Below are positions 28,978-38,319 of a DNA stretch of 64,000 bases, one piece after another. The DNA comes from JADKAV01 sp963769435 (GTDB taxonomy: Bacteria > Actinomycetota > Actinomycetes > S36-B12 > UBA10799). The DNA lies in the NCBI GenBank assembly GCA_963769435.1, contig CAVYLN010000002.1, positions 2,071,152 through 2,135,151 of the forward strand. Reading direction: 5' to 3'. Position 1 is the first letter of the stretch. Every line of letters starts with the position of its first letter. Below the pieces are notes generated by a model that made no database searches, was not told where the DNA came from, and saw nothing but the letters and a program-made list of their open reading frames with translations. The translations under genes and the position numbers were made by a program.

Positions 28978-29427
28978 ATGCCGCAGGGACCATGGTGGGC
29001 TGAGCTCACGACCTGGGGTGTGGTGAACGTGGTGAACGTGGCGCAGGCGGTCGGGTTCGCCTCCCGGAAGCGCTACGGCATGGGGGTCAACCACAGGATC
29101 GGACTGCTGATCGCCGCCCTGGCAGTCCCCGCGACGGTGGCGCTGTGGGGACTCGCACGCGCCGGCAACCCGTGGTGGATCGGACCAGCGGTCTTCGTCG
29201 TGTTCGTGCTGTTCATGCTGGTCGTCGACTACCTGCGTCCTGTGCAGTGGCGTCACCCGGCACGCCCGGCGATCCTCATTCCCTACCTGGTGTTGTTCTT
29301 CGGCGCGATCCTGCTCATGGGGCTCCCGATGTACGACCTCAACCGCGCGCTGTGGCTGGTCACGGTCGGGACCACCGTTGCCCTGCTCACCTCGATGACC
29401 GTGGCCATTCGGCAAGGCAACGGCTGA
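28978..29427 (+). CDS. Small integral membrane protein
   Basis: 149 residues from the ATG at 28,978; in-frame codons further upstream would translate the palindromic repeat and are rejected. Four hydrophobic helices can be seen: ELTTWGVVNVVNVAQAVGF (weak), IGLLIAALAVPATVALWGL, PAVFVVFVLFMLVVDYL, and ILIPYLVLFFGAILLMGLPMY with a further one near the end. No recognised family; DUF-type transmembrane protein. It stands alone between the repeat and the CHAT operon. Confidence 0.7.
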   Translation: MPQGPWWAELTTWGVVNVVNVAQAVGFASRKRYGMGVNHRIGLLIAALAVPATVALWGLARAGNPWWIGPAVFVVFVLFMLVVDYLRPVQWRHPARPAILIPYLVLFFGAILLMGLPMYDLNRALWLVTVGTTVALLTSMTVAIRQGNG

Positions 29428-29559
29428 CCGCCCCGCCCTGGGGAGTCTGGACGGATCCGGCCGCTGGTTGGCTGATTCGACCAAAGTCGTCGGCCGCGGC
29501 GTTGGGTCGACCCCGCTACCGCCCAATGATCTCCCCGCCGGAGGCCGCATACCGCTCGA

Positions 29560-29604
29560 CTTTCGGTGAAGAAGCCCCCAGACTCCGGCTGGGTCACACC
29601 GGGC
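29560..29604. repeat. Degenerate member of the palindromic repeat family
   Basis: The left arm CTTTCGGTGAAGAAG is identical to copy A. The inner stem is now CCCAG...CTGGG and the right arm is TCACACCGG, one insertion away from TCACC. The stop codon of the CHAT gene (29,594-29,596) is the TGA inside this right arm. Confidence 0.45.
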
Positions 29605-31357
29605 CGCGGCCGGAACCGATGACCGTGAAGGCCGCCCAGTCGCGCGGCGGTGCGCCTCCCTTCATGAGCGCCAGCGCCCCGTCACGCAGCGCCCCGGCGG
29701 GATCCCCGCTCGACATGCCTTCCAGGACTCCAGCCATGAGCCGTCGCCCCGCGTCATCGTCGACCGCCCACAGGGCAGCGATCACACTCGACGTGCCCGG
29801 CCTCTAGGGCGGCGGGTACCAGACCGAGTGGTTCGTCGCCGGGGCCGATCCGGTAGAGCCCGCCGTTGCACACGCTCAAAGTCGTGCACCAGGCGCGACG
29901 CAGGTCGAGGGTCCGCAACACCGCGGCGGACACCCTGCCGTTCGATCGAGCGGACAGGCTCAACAACAGCTGCTGGTCCTCGCCCGACTCGCCGTCGGGG
30001 AACGAGCCGTGTGTCGCCAGGTGGATCACGCCGGCGCTCGGGCCCACCTCCCGCAGGGCGCCGACGGATGCTCGTGCCCCGACTCGGACGTCGGCGTCCA
30101 GACCCGCCCGCGCCCAGACCTCCCCGAGATGCTCGACCTCATCGGCGGCCTGTGGCAGCGCGGGCATCCCGGCGTACCCCAGCAGCGGATCACCGAGGGC
30201 CAGCGCCATGCGGCCCTCCCGGCGCCTTCCGGCCAGTTGCACCCATGCCGAGGCGCTGGGGCACACCGTCACCGTTGTGGCGTTCAGCCAGGAGGTGCCA
30301 TCGGGTCCAAAGAGTGCCATCCACGGTACGGGGTGCAACTGCCTGTGCGGTACCACGATCCAGCGAGGCCGGTCGGCCTGCGGGAACCGCTCGAGGATCG
30401 GCTGCACGAGCACCTCGTGCAGCAGTCGGCCCGCCGCGGCGGCTGCGCCCGGGTCCTGACCTTGCACAGCACGACGCGCACTGACCACCATGTCGCCCAT
30501 CGGGCTGGCGTCCACCGGCGCCCGGCCGTCGATGGCGTAACTGCCGATGAACCCGCTGGCGTAGCGCGCGGGCAGCGGCAGGTCCGGCACCAGGTGGGCC
30601 GCTCGCGGGTGATAACGATCGCGGCGAGGCTTCGGGCCGGGTGCAAGGGATGGAAAGGCACGACGTACTCGACCAGGACCTCGTCCGGCCGCAGCGCCGC
30701 CTGGACCGCCGCCAGCGGGACCGGCTCCGCACCCCCGACGAATCCGGTGTCCTCGCCGTACATGGACTCGACCGCGGTCAGGGCCTCCTGGCGGGTGGAT
30801 GCGGTGTCGTCGTCGACGGCCCGTACCGCACTGATCAGGCGCATCTCGCGCCGCACCGGGTCCGGGTCGGGGTCCTGCGGGAAGGCCAGCACCGCAGCCG
30901 CCCGGGCCGCTTCGCCGGGGTCACCGCTGTCCCCGCGGAAGCACCCCGACACCGCGTCGAGCAGGACCCGTGCCCGGGCTGATTCGGTGAGGCGGAAGAC
31001 CTCGGCGACGTCTGGCTCCGCGTCATCGAGCAGGTCCCGCAGCAGCGGGCCCGTGACCTGGTCGGCGTCCGCCGAGACCCACAGCCGGCCCGGTCTGCTG
31101 CGCCAGCCGCGGCGCAACTGCTCGCACGCGGCCATCAGGTCCTCGCGCAGAGCGGTCCTGCCGGTGGCGTCCGGCTCCTGGCGTTCGAGCAGGTCCTGCA
31201 GTGCGGTGGCGGCGGTCAGCCATGCCTGCATGTCTCCGGTCGCCGCAGCTGAGGACATCGCGGCCCGCAGTCGCAGTTCGGCCCGTGTCGGCTGGCCGGC
31301 CCCCCGCCCCTGTCCGGCCCGTGTCGGCTCCCCGAGCCCGCGGCGCTCAGAGGGCAC
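29594..31357 (-). CDS. CHAT-domain cysteine protease (second CHAT gene; two frameshifts)
   Basis: A GTG at 31,357 overlaps the upstream gene by 11 bases. About 585 residues when the frames are joined: the N-terminal ~230 residues are helical (TALQDLLERQEPDATGRT, DVAEVFRLTESARARVLLDAV), as in TPR-linked CHAT proteins. The CHAT domain follows, with the dyad histidine in IHLATHG and cysteine in TLSVCNGG. It ends with the family's closing segment GVIAALWAVDDDAGRRLM and WAAFTVIG. Frames shift near 30,600 and 29,790. CHAT proteases are caspase/separase relatives activated by binding or sensing partners. Last gene of a five-gene operon; its own target is unknown. Confidence 0.8.
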
Positions 31358-32072
31358 CGTAACGTGACTCCAGCTCCGAGAGCATGGCCGCCACCTGCGC
31401 CGCTTTCGCCGGACCCCCGCTGGACTCGAAGACCAGGTCGACCGGCAGCACCTCCGAATCGGCGGCGAGCCTGCGCAGCAGGGCGTCGACCTCGAGCAGC
31501 CAATCCTCCGACCACACCTGGTTCATGCCCTCGCCGGCCGCCACCCCGACCAGTGAGGCCAGGCGCTCAAGCCATCCCGACTGCTCCTCGAGTTCGGGCA
31601 GTCGTGCTGCCCAGCCAAGCGAATCGGCGCAGTCCCGCAGGGTCTGGACCAGTCGGCCCTGCGGGTTGTCGGGCTCGGTCGAATCCAGCGCGAACCACCC
31701 GCAGTCGGCCGCGAGCACCCAGCAGCGGAAGATCAGGGGGTACGCCTGGATCTCAAGGGCCATAGCCCCCACCTGTAGGGCCTCCATGCGGGCTGCATCG
31801 TAGGCCCGGGTCTCGTCGGCCAGCAGGAACAGTGCCTGCGCCGCATCGAACCTGTCGGACAGTGCCCGGTCACGCTGCCCGAGGTGCAGATGGATGAACG
31901 CGGCGGTGGTGGCCGCCAGGTAGGCGATGTCTGGTCTGCCGGCCTGATTCGCCCCGATGAAGTCGGCGTGCGCCTGCTCGGCGGTGGCCTCCTGCACGAG
32001 GTCTGGATCCGCGTCGAGGGCCTGCTGCAGTTCGCCGCCCGCGACGGCCTTGTAAAGCGGCATCAAGTCCAT
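31347..32072 (-). CDS. Helical protein of CHAT operon, unrecognised
   Basis: 241 residues from the ATG at 32,072. The sequence is almost all alpha-helical: MDLMPLYKAVAGGELQQALD, then AYLAATTAAFIHLHLGQRDR, EALQVGAMALEIQAYPLIFR and WLERLASLVGVAAGEGM. Helix pairs of about 34 residues suggest TPR-like or other alpha-solenoid repeats, but no clear consensus is kept. It starts three bases after the hydrolase stop and overlaps the next CHAT gene, so it is made with both. A sensor or adaptor that regulates the CHAT proteases is a reasonable guess. Confidence 0.65.
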   Translation of the reverse strand: MDLMPLYKAVAGGELQQALDADPDLVQEATAEQAHADFIGANQAGRPDIAYLAATTAAFIHLHLGQRDRALSDRFDAAQALFLLADETRAYDAARMEALQVGAMALEIQAYPLIFRCWVLAADCGWFALDSTEPDNPQGRLVQTLRDCADSLGWAARLPELEEQSGWLERLASLVGVAAGEGMNQVWSEDWLLEVDALLRRLAADSEVLPVDLVFESSGGPAKAAQVAAMLSELESRYGAL

Positions 32073-32075
32073 GGA

Positions 32076-33549
32076 TCATCCCTGCTGGTCTGGGCGGCAC
32101 CATTGCCGCAGGTGGTCGGCGGTGCGTTGCTGGGAGAAGAAGGAGCAGTGCCACAGCGTGTCGCTGCGGCCGAAGGCCAGGCGCTGCTGCGCGGGGATCG
32201 GGGATCCCGGCACCCCGGCGGCACCGTCGGTCGGGACCACGATGTCGTTGGCCGCCTGCCCGAAGACCAGGTCGACGGCCGCGTCCTTGACCCGGACCAG
32301 GGACAGCAGGCTGCCGGTCGGCTCGAACTCGACGTCGATGGCGTAGCGCGCGATGTCCGGGCGGGCAGCCGTCCCAGGGTCGTCAGGCCGGGGTCGGTCG
32401 GGTCCATCGCCCGCAACCCGGGAAGGCCTTCCACCGCTCCCGCGGCGATGATCTTCACCACGTCCAGTACGCCGCCGAGAATGTCCGCCGGCAGCGACAA
32501 GGGACCGTCCGGGATCAGGTTGAGCATCGTGGTCATGCGGTCGATGAACGCCTTGATGTGTGCGTCGTCGGCCAGCGGTGTTCCCGCGTTCGGAGCGGCG
32601 ACGAAGACCGTGCTGCGCACTTGCAGCGGTGAGTCGGGGGCGGCCGCCGCGTCGGCCAACGCTCGTGCGACCAGCCCGCCGCGACTGTGGGACACGATGT
32701 CCACATCGAGCCTGCGCCCCGGCGGGATCATGGACATCAACTCGGCGGCGTTCTGCTGCGGGGTCACGGACAGGCTCGGGTGGTCGAACGCGAGGACGCG
32801 GCCGTCGTAGGTGTGCCACAGATCGCCGATCACGTCGTCGGCGAGTCCCGAGAAGGTGCCGTGGCTGGTGGCGAACGTGCCGTGGACGAACAGCAGTGCC
32901 CGGCCGTCGATCCCGTCCCAGCCGCGGTCGGCCAGGTTCCCGGCCCCAGCGGTCCGGGTCTCTCCCGGCGCGAACGTGCGCAACCGGTAGGGGCGCGACG
33001 ACTTCTCGTACTTCTCGGCGAGGACCCGGGCCAGCAGGCCGACCCCCGCTTCCAGTGCGGGGAACACCAGCACCGACAGCAGTTTGCGCCCGATCATCGC
33101 GGCGAGCCCGCGGTCGTCCGAGGCTCCTTCGATCGGCGCGGTGGCGACCTCGCGGGGCACGCTGAACTCCAGCGTGCCGGGTGTCATCGCCGTGGCTGGT
33201 TGTGGGAAGTGCCAGGTCGCGACGCCGGCCTCGTCGACCTGCAACAGCACCTGCGGTGCCTCTGCGCCGAGGTCGGGCACCTGCAGCAGCATCAGGCCCT
33301 CGTCGTGCGGGCCGCGCACGTCCGCACCGATCACCGGCACCTCGGTGGCGGCGATCTGGACGCCGTGCACCTGCTCGAGACCCGCCGCCGACAGCGCGTC
33401 GGTGAGCGCAGGGGTGGCCGGCGGGCTCTCGTCGGCACGCCCGCCGAGCAGTTCCGGGGCGCGCTCGGCGGTGCCCACGAGCCCGGGGCCACCAGCGTGA
33501 CGCCGCTGCCGAGGTCGACCGGGATGCCAGTGCCGTCGAGTTGGGCCAT
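32076..33549 (-). CDS. Alpha/beta hydrolase of CHAT operon (two frameshifts)
   Basis: The ATG at 33,549 overlaps the stop of the first CHAT gene (TGATG). Read MAQLDGTGIPVDLGSGVTLV, then a frame change near 33,485, then a long clean frame to ~32,375 and a last change to the end at 32,076. The catalytic half has RALLFVHGTFATSHGTFSG (oxyanion loop), the nucleophile elbow SHSRGG, FVAAPNAGTPL, and a C-terminal part with DIVVPTDGA and a late histidine. It resembles lipase/esterase or PGAP1-like hydrolases, which commonly sit beside CHAT proteins in actinobacteria and cyanobacteria. The N-terminal ~170 residues are an extra domain, perhaps an interaction module. Confidence 0.75.
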
Positions 33550-35207
33550 CAGGGGCCACCTCCTGGTTGTTGTCTGCTCAGTTGTAGGTCGGGGTGCCCG
33601 TAGAAGACGTAGGCCAGCGGAGTGGCGGTGCCCGCCTGCCCGCTGCCGAAGCCCGCCCTGATCCGCCGCACGGCCTCGCCGACGGGCACGCCGTCGCCCA
33701 GTGTCGCCTGGTAGAAGTCCAGGGCGATGCCTTTGGCGACCTCGTCGTCGACGTTCCACAGCGGCGCCAGGAATCCCCGGCATCCTGTGCCTAGGAAGGC
33801 GCCGGCCAGGCCGCCGTACGTGGACAGCACGTTGCTGGCCGTGCCCACCTGACAGGCGTTGAGGAAGACGAACGGTGCGCTGGACTCGCCCAGGAGGCTG
33901 CCCTCGACCGTCAGCAGGTCCAGGCGGCGACCGCCGGACAGGAGGATGCCCGTGTACTGCTGCTGCTGGGTGCTGACCTGGCCGTGGCTGGCGAAGTGGA
34001 CGACGGTGGGCGCGTACGCCACGCCATCGCGTTCGAGCGCGCCGGTCATCAGCCGGTCCACGTCCCCCTCGCTGACGGTCAGCGGAAGCCCCGCATAGCG
34101 CAGGGCGATCGCCTTGCCCTCCTCCACCGCGTGCGGCAGGCTGCGGATCTTGGTGTCGGCCGCGTAGTCGCCGATCACTACCGCCACCGCGTCGGCCTCC
34201 ACCCGCGAGGCCGGCGGCACGCCCGGCCGGTCCGGCCCCCGGCGTCGCCGCACCGGCGGTACCCAGCGGCCCACCCTCCACAGGCTGCCCAGCGGCCCCT
34301 CGGTCACCCCCGCCGGCAGCAGGGCCGGGTCGACCACCTCGTCGTCGACCCAGGCCAGTTCCCAGGGCACGAACGGTTCGCTGGTGGTCAGCAGCAGCGA
34401 GGGGATCTGGCCGTCGGGCGTGGCCTTCCACGTCGCCTCGACCATCGCCCAGAAGTCGTCGGGGATCACGCGGTTGACCAGCTTGCCCATGCCGCGGACG
34501 GTGAGCGGCAACGACACGGCGTCCTTGGCGGCGGGCAGTTGTGCCATCAGCTGCACCGCGAACGCTTCGGCCGACGGCGCCTCGAGGGTGGTCGCGACGC
34601 GTTGTGAGGGCCGGTCGATGTCCTCCCGGGGATGGAACAGCCATTCCAGTTGGGCGGATCCGGGCTCGCTGCGGATGACGACGGTCAGGCTGGGGGCGGT
34701 GTCCGCGCCGAGGTTCACCCCGGTGCCTCCGGACGTCGTCCCGGTCAGCGGTGGCGGTGCGGGTTCCTGCACCGCGACCACCTGCACATCGCGCCACGCG
34801 AGTCCGCACAGTTCGCCTGCGTACTCGAAAGAGACCTCCAACGTGCGGGTGGCGCGGACGTTGACGTCACCGGCCACCACCGTGAACTCGGCGACCGGCC
34901 CTGCCGGTGCATCCCGGTCGACGGTGAGCTCACGCCGGATCCCGTCCGGGAAGCTGAAGCCGAACCCGCCGACCTGCACGACGAACGTCAGCTGGGGTGG
35001 GGCCGAGGCCACGATGACCGGCTGCGCCGACGGGTCGGTGCTCGGCGGCTGGGTCGCGAATCGTGCGACGAGCGTGAACCGGTCGCCCTCCCGAACCTCG
35101 CCCGGGGAGTCGAGTTCCGGGAACGCGCGGAATCGCGCAGGTGCGGACGGGGTGGCCGGGGCCGCCATTCCGGCCTCGCCGGCCATTTCAGCCGGGGGTT
35201 CGGCCAT
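33549..35207 (-). CDS. CHAT-domain cysteine protease (first CHAT gene)
   Basis: 552 residues, intact. Residues ~30-260 form a beta-rich N-terminal part (FTLVARF, FTVVAGDVNVRATRTLEVSF) that looks like one or two Ig-like or binding domains; no family is recognised. The CHAT domain runs from about 270 (EPFVPWELAWV) to 545. The dyad is His408 in VHFASHGQ and Cys452 in FLNACQVG, both with classic CHAT surroundings. CLAPLWNVDD-like and AYVFYGHPDLQ segments close the domain. There is no signal peptide, so it acts in the cytoplasm. Probably a regulated endopeptidase acting on, or activating, its operon partners. Confidence 0.88.
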   Translation of the reverse strand: MAEPPAEMAGEAGMAAPATPSAPARFRAFPELDSPGEVREGDRFTLVARFATQPPSTDPSAQPVIVASAPPQLTFVVQVGGFGFSFPDGIRRELTVDRDAPAGPVAEFTVVAGDVNVRATRTLEVSFEYAGELCGLAWRDVQVVAVQEPAPPPLTGTTSGGTGVNLGADTAPSLTVVIRSEPGSAQLEWLFHPREDIDRPSQRVATTLEAPSAEAFAVQLMAQLPAAKDAVSLPLTVRGMGKLVNRVIPDDFWAMVEATWKATPDGQIPSLLLTTSEPFVPWELAWVDDEVVDPALLPAGVTEGPLGSLWRVGRWVPPVRRRRGPDRPGVPPASRVEADAVAVVIGDYAADTKIRSLPHAVEEGKAIALRYAGLPLTVSEGDVDRLMTGALERDGVAYAPTVVHFASHGQVSTQQQQYTGILLSGGRRLDLLTVEGSLLGESSAPFVFLNACQVGTASNVLSTYGGLAGAFLGTGCRGFLAPLWNVDDEVAKGIALDFYQATLGDGVPVGEAVRRIRAGFGSGQAGTATPLAYVFYGHPDLQLSRQQPGGGP

Positions 35208-35596
35208 CGGCCATCTCGGGCGGGGGCTCGGCCCCCATCCATGCCGCGGGCCACCTCCACGCCCCGGTCGCTGCCACTGCCGCGTACGACGCCCACCAAC
35301 TCGCCGCCCCGGACCAGCACGTCACCGGCGCTCGGGACGGCATCGGGATCACCGACGTCGACCGTTCGGCTCTGCGGGAAGACGCTCAAGTCGAGCACGT
35401 CGCTCAGCGCCAGATCCGGGTCCGCGCCCTCGGCGACCATCCGGATGCTCCCGGCATCGACGGCATAGTGGCGTACCCCCTCGGGAGTGCTGACGCGGAT
35501 GACGACCATGGCCCGCTCGGGCATCTCGGCCACCGCGGCCAGGACGGCGCCCACGGGCCAGTCGGCGGCGATCAGCAGAGCGTGTTCGGCTTCCAT
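35188..35596 (-). CDS. Small first protein of CHAT operon (one frameshift)
   Basis: About 135 residues from the ATG at 35,596. The body is MEAEHALLIAADWPVGAVLA, PERAMVVIRVSTPEGVRHYA and SIRMVAEGADPDLALSDVL, an alpha/beta pattern I cannot assign. A one-base shift in a G-run near 35,240 restores an ending EPPPEMADG and a stop at 35,188, overlapping the CHAT start by 20 bases. The proline-rich tail repeats motifs found at the CHAT N-terminus (EPPAEMAG). It may be the sensor or inhibitor of the adjacent protease. Confidence 0.6.
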
Positions 35597-35697
35597 CCGG
35601 CAGCGACTCCCGCGTCTTGGAAGTCCCCCACTGTACCGATGCGCGCTGCCCGGTACCAGAGACCGAATAGCCGGATTCGCCCTTCCCCCGCTCAAGT

Positions 35698-35744
35698 CTC
35701 TCGGTGAAGAAGTGACACGTGAGCGGTCGAATCGTCACCGAAAG
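35698..35744. repeat. Dispersed 47-bp palindromic repeat, copy B
   Basis: CTCTCGGTGA at the left and TCACCGAAAG at the right pair over nine of ten bases. The inner stem is GAC...GTC around ACGTGAGCG. It lies between the CHAT operon start and the NlpC/P60 gene end, just outside both. Confidence 0.8.
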
Positions 35745-35769
35745 GCGCGCCGCCGTGCCCCGACCCGAT

Positions 35770-36993
35770 CTACTCGGCGGCCTGCAGGTGCGACCAGGGG
35801 CCTTCGCCGCCCGCGTTGTCCATGGCCGCGGGGTCGATCGGAACGCCCCGGACGCCGAAGTCGGGCACCGGGACCCCGTCCTGGATGCGGTAGACGTCGG
35901 CGCCGACCTTGACGAGGGTGTCGTCGGCCGGGTAGTTGCGCACGTGCGACCAGGCGTTGAGCCCGCCGGCCAGGTCGAGCGCCTCCTGCGCGACGGTGGT
36001 CACCGACGGCTTGGGCCGCAGTTCTTTCCACCAACCGTCGGAGATGTGGATCGGGGCGCCGCCGGCGAAGACGTAGCGCTCGCCGTCGGGTGTCCGCACG
36101 ATCGTCCCGTCGGCAGGCTGGCGGTTCAGGTATCCGTCGGCCTCGTCGATGGCCGTTTGTTCGACGGTGACCACCTTGCGGGTCTTCAGCGTCCCCCGCG
36201 GGACGAACACCGGGGCGCCGCCCGCGACGACGTAGGTCTCACCGCGGCCCAAAGGTGCGCGCGGCGTGCGCAGGAAGGTGCCGTCGGCGGGTTGGGTGGG
36301 CAGTTCGGCGAACTCCGCGTCGGTCAGTTTCCGGGAATCCTCGCGGCCGCCCAGCTTCTTCCACGAGGTCACGGGCACGGGCGCACCGCCGGCGATCCGG
36401 TACACCTGTCCGTCGTGGCGGACGAAGTCGCCGTCGCTCAGCGGTGCGGGACGCGTGGGTTTCGGCGCGGCGGGCTCGGGGACGGTCACGGGCGCGGTCT
36501 TCGAGGTGGTCCCGATGTAGCGGCGCGGGGTGAACGTCCCGTAGCCGGGCCAGTACGGGTAGGGGATCTCGCTGAGGTGCGCACCGCCCGACGGGCTCTC
36601 CTCGTACGCGAAGTACCGCGTCTTGGCGGCGTCGGCCCAGCCGGCGAACAGCACCACATGGCCGCTGGTCCCGGGCAGCGGGTTGTTCAGGACGTCGCCG
36701 GGCTCGAGGGCATCCTTGGCGATCGGGTAGGAGACACCCGGCAGGGTCACGGTCGTCAGCGACGTCGGCAACCCCCAGGCCATCGAGACGTAGCCGGAGC
36801 AGTCGGTGCGGTAGGTGCCGTACTCGTTGGTGAAGTAGTTGCTCCCGCTGTAGCCGACGCCCGCCTCGGCCCAACTCTGCGCGCGTTCGATGATCTCGGA
36901 GCCGGGTTGGGCCTGGGCCGAGAGTGGGCTGAGCAGCGCGGCGACGACCGCGAAAGCAGCGGCGATCCCGGTGGCGATGGAACGTCGTGTCAC
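35770..36993 (-). CDS. Secreted NlpC/P60 peptidoglycan hydrolase with AGGAP repeats
   Basis: 407 residues from a GTG at 36,993, preceded by AAAGGGGG. Signal peptide 1-28 (AAAFAVVAALLSPLSAQA). The NlpC/P60 domain (about 30-180) has catalytic Cys65 in TDCSGYVSMAWG and His112 in TSGHVVLFAGW. After a Pro-rich linker there are four repeats with the pattern DGTF(V)R...YxxAGGAPxxV, seen in many actinobacterial surface proteins and thought to bind wall or surface ligands. Likely cuts peptide stems in the cell wall during growth or division. Confidence 0.9.
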   Translation of the reverse strand: MTRRSIATGIAAAFAVVAALLSPLSAQAQPGSEIIERAQSWAEAGVGYSGSNYFTNEYGTYRTDCSGYVSMAWGLPTSLTTVTLPGVSYPIAKDALEPGDVLNNPLPGTSGHVVLFAGWADAAKTRYFAYEESPSGGAHLSEIPYPYWPGYGTFTPRRYIGTTSKTAPVTVPEPAAPKPTRPAPLSDGDFVRHDGQVYRIAGGAPVPVTSWKKLGGREDSRKLTDAEFAELPTQPADGTFLRTPRAPLGRGETYVVAGGAPVFVPRGTLKTRKVVTVEQTAIDEADGYLNRQPADGTIVRTPDGERYVFAGGAPIHISDGWWKELRPKPSVTTVAQEALDLAGGLNAWSHVRNYPADDTLVKVGADVYRIQDGVPVPDFGVRGVPIDPAAMDNAGGEGPWSHLQAAE

Positions 36994-37210
36994 GGGACCC
37001 CCTTTCACGGTCGGGCCGTCCTTCCAGAGTAAGTCACGTGGGAATGGCTCGACTCGGCAGTGAGCGGGGCCATCCCCGGTGGTCACCTACTCTTGGTTTC
37101 GTCCTCGGTACCCGATGGCTTGAGGCGCGATCGGGTGGTTGGACGATCTGAGTCGGTCATGCTGGAGATGCTGCCGGGCGGTCTCCGCAAGAAAGCCGGT
37201 AGAAACAGCC

Positions 37211-37257
37211 CTTTCGGTGACAGAACGACCAGTGAGTGGTCGGATCTTCACCAGGAG
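37211..37257. repeat. Dispersed 47-bp palindromic repeat, copy C
   Basis: CTTTCGGTGA and TCACCAGGAG form the outer arms. The inner stem GACCA...TGGTC is perfect around GTGAG. The stop codon of the DUF559-like gene (37,248-37,250) is the TGA read from the right arm, so the repeat also ends that reading frame. Confidence 0.82.
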
Positions 37258-38162
37258 GCTGGGTCATCGAGCACCCAGCCCCGCAACTCCCGCATGAACG
37301 GTGCCGGTTCGTGTTTGAGCGTCCAGGAGGACACGCGCAAGCCCACCGCGGGGTCGGCGATCTGCAGACGGTTGTGCCGGGTGATGTCGGCGAGGTAGTT
37401 ACGCGGGTCGAGATGCTGGATCCCCTCGATCTCCAAACGCAGCAGGCGGTCAGAGGGGGTGCGGAATTCGACATCGATGGCGCGCAACTGCCCGGTCGTG
37501 TCGAAACGGCGGGTCTGCCGGTGGGGGCGTGGCACCTTGTGGCGCCGGCACAACGCGGCGAAGTCCAGTTCGTTGAGGCTGTGCGACCCGTCCAGGAACT
37601 CGGCGGCCAGTTCAGCGATCAGGCGGCGGCGTGGCAAGCGCAGCATCAGCGCCAGGGTCCGCACGAGGCGATCGGGCGTGGTGAGTCGCTGCTGAAGCAC
37701 CGAAATGACGATGAATGCGGCCTCCCGTTCTGTGCGTGCCCAGGCGGCGGCGTGCGCGGTCGCCAGATGCGCCGACGTCCGAGCCGGGAGCGCGGCGGGA
37801 CCGGTCGGTTCCGACGACAGCCGGTGGATCCGCAACCAGGTGGGTCCGGGTGCCGGTTGCACGCGGTGGGGGACCGCAACGTCGAAGGGCGCGGCGAGGA
37901 CCTCATCCCAGCCATGCAGAACCAGGGCGTTGCGTCCGGAGAGCCTGGCCGAGGGACCGCAGTGCAGCAGCGCAGCCCAGGCACGCTGTGTCGCGGAAGG
38001 TCGTGACGGCGAGGCGACGTAGGTCTTGCTGGTCAATCGCAGCCAGTCTCCGCGGTGGGCAGCCCGTCTCGCCGCCCTGCGTGCCGCCGAGGGCATCTGC
38101 CATGTGGCGACGATGTTGTCCTGATGCGCAAGGAGGTCGCGTAGAGGCGCGGGTATCTGCAC
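37248..38162 (-). CDS. AbiEi/DUF559-like protein
   Basis: 304 residues from a GTG at 38,162; a longer frame would start inside the repeat at 38,233-38,279. The N-terminal half looks like the winged-helix domain of AbiEi-type antitoxin proteins (IVATWQMPSAARRAARRAAH, RLTSKTYVASP). The C-terminal part has the DUF559/Vsr endonuclease pattern (RAIDVEFRTPSDRLLRLEIEG ... HLDPRNYLADITRHNRL). Very common in actinobacteria, where it often stands alone as here. Nuclease activity is plausible; the biological role is unknown. Confidence 0.75.
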   Translation of the reverse strand: MQIPAPLRDLLAHQDNIVATWQMPSAARRAARRAAHRGDWLRLTSKTYVASPSRPSATQRAWAALLHCGPSARLSGRNALVLHGWDEVLAAPFDVAVPHRVQPAPGPTWLRIHRLSSEPTGPAALPARTSAHLATAHAAAWARTEREAAFIVISVLQQRLTTPDRLVRTLALMLRLPRRRLIAELAAEFLDGSHSLNELDFAALCRRHKVPRPHRQTRRFDTTGQLRAIDVEFRTPSDRLLRLEIEGIQHLDPRNYLADITRHNRLQIADPAVGLRVSSWTLKHEPAPFMRELRGWVLDDPASW

Positions 38163-38232
38163 AAGCCACCAGCGTGGGGGCCGGTCGATGGGGCTGGGGT
38201 CCGGCGGTGGATTCTGTGGACAACTCCGCCGC

Positions 38233-38279
38233 CTTTCGGTGACAGAACGACCAGTGAGTGGTCGGATCTTCACCGAAAG
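38233..38279. repeat. Dispersed 47-bp palindromic repeat, copy D
   Basis: The best copy: outer arms CTTTCGGTGA and TCACCGAAAG pair over all 10 bases, and inner arms GACCA and TGGTC pair over five around GTGAG. It is nearly identical to copy C, 1.0 kb away, and the two flank the DUF559-like gene. Confidence 0.85.
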
Positions 38280-38319
38280 GGCGGGTATCGACGAAATGCC
38301 AGCCGGTGCGTTGACAGCC

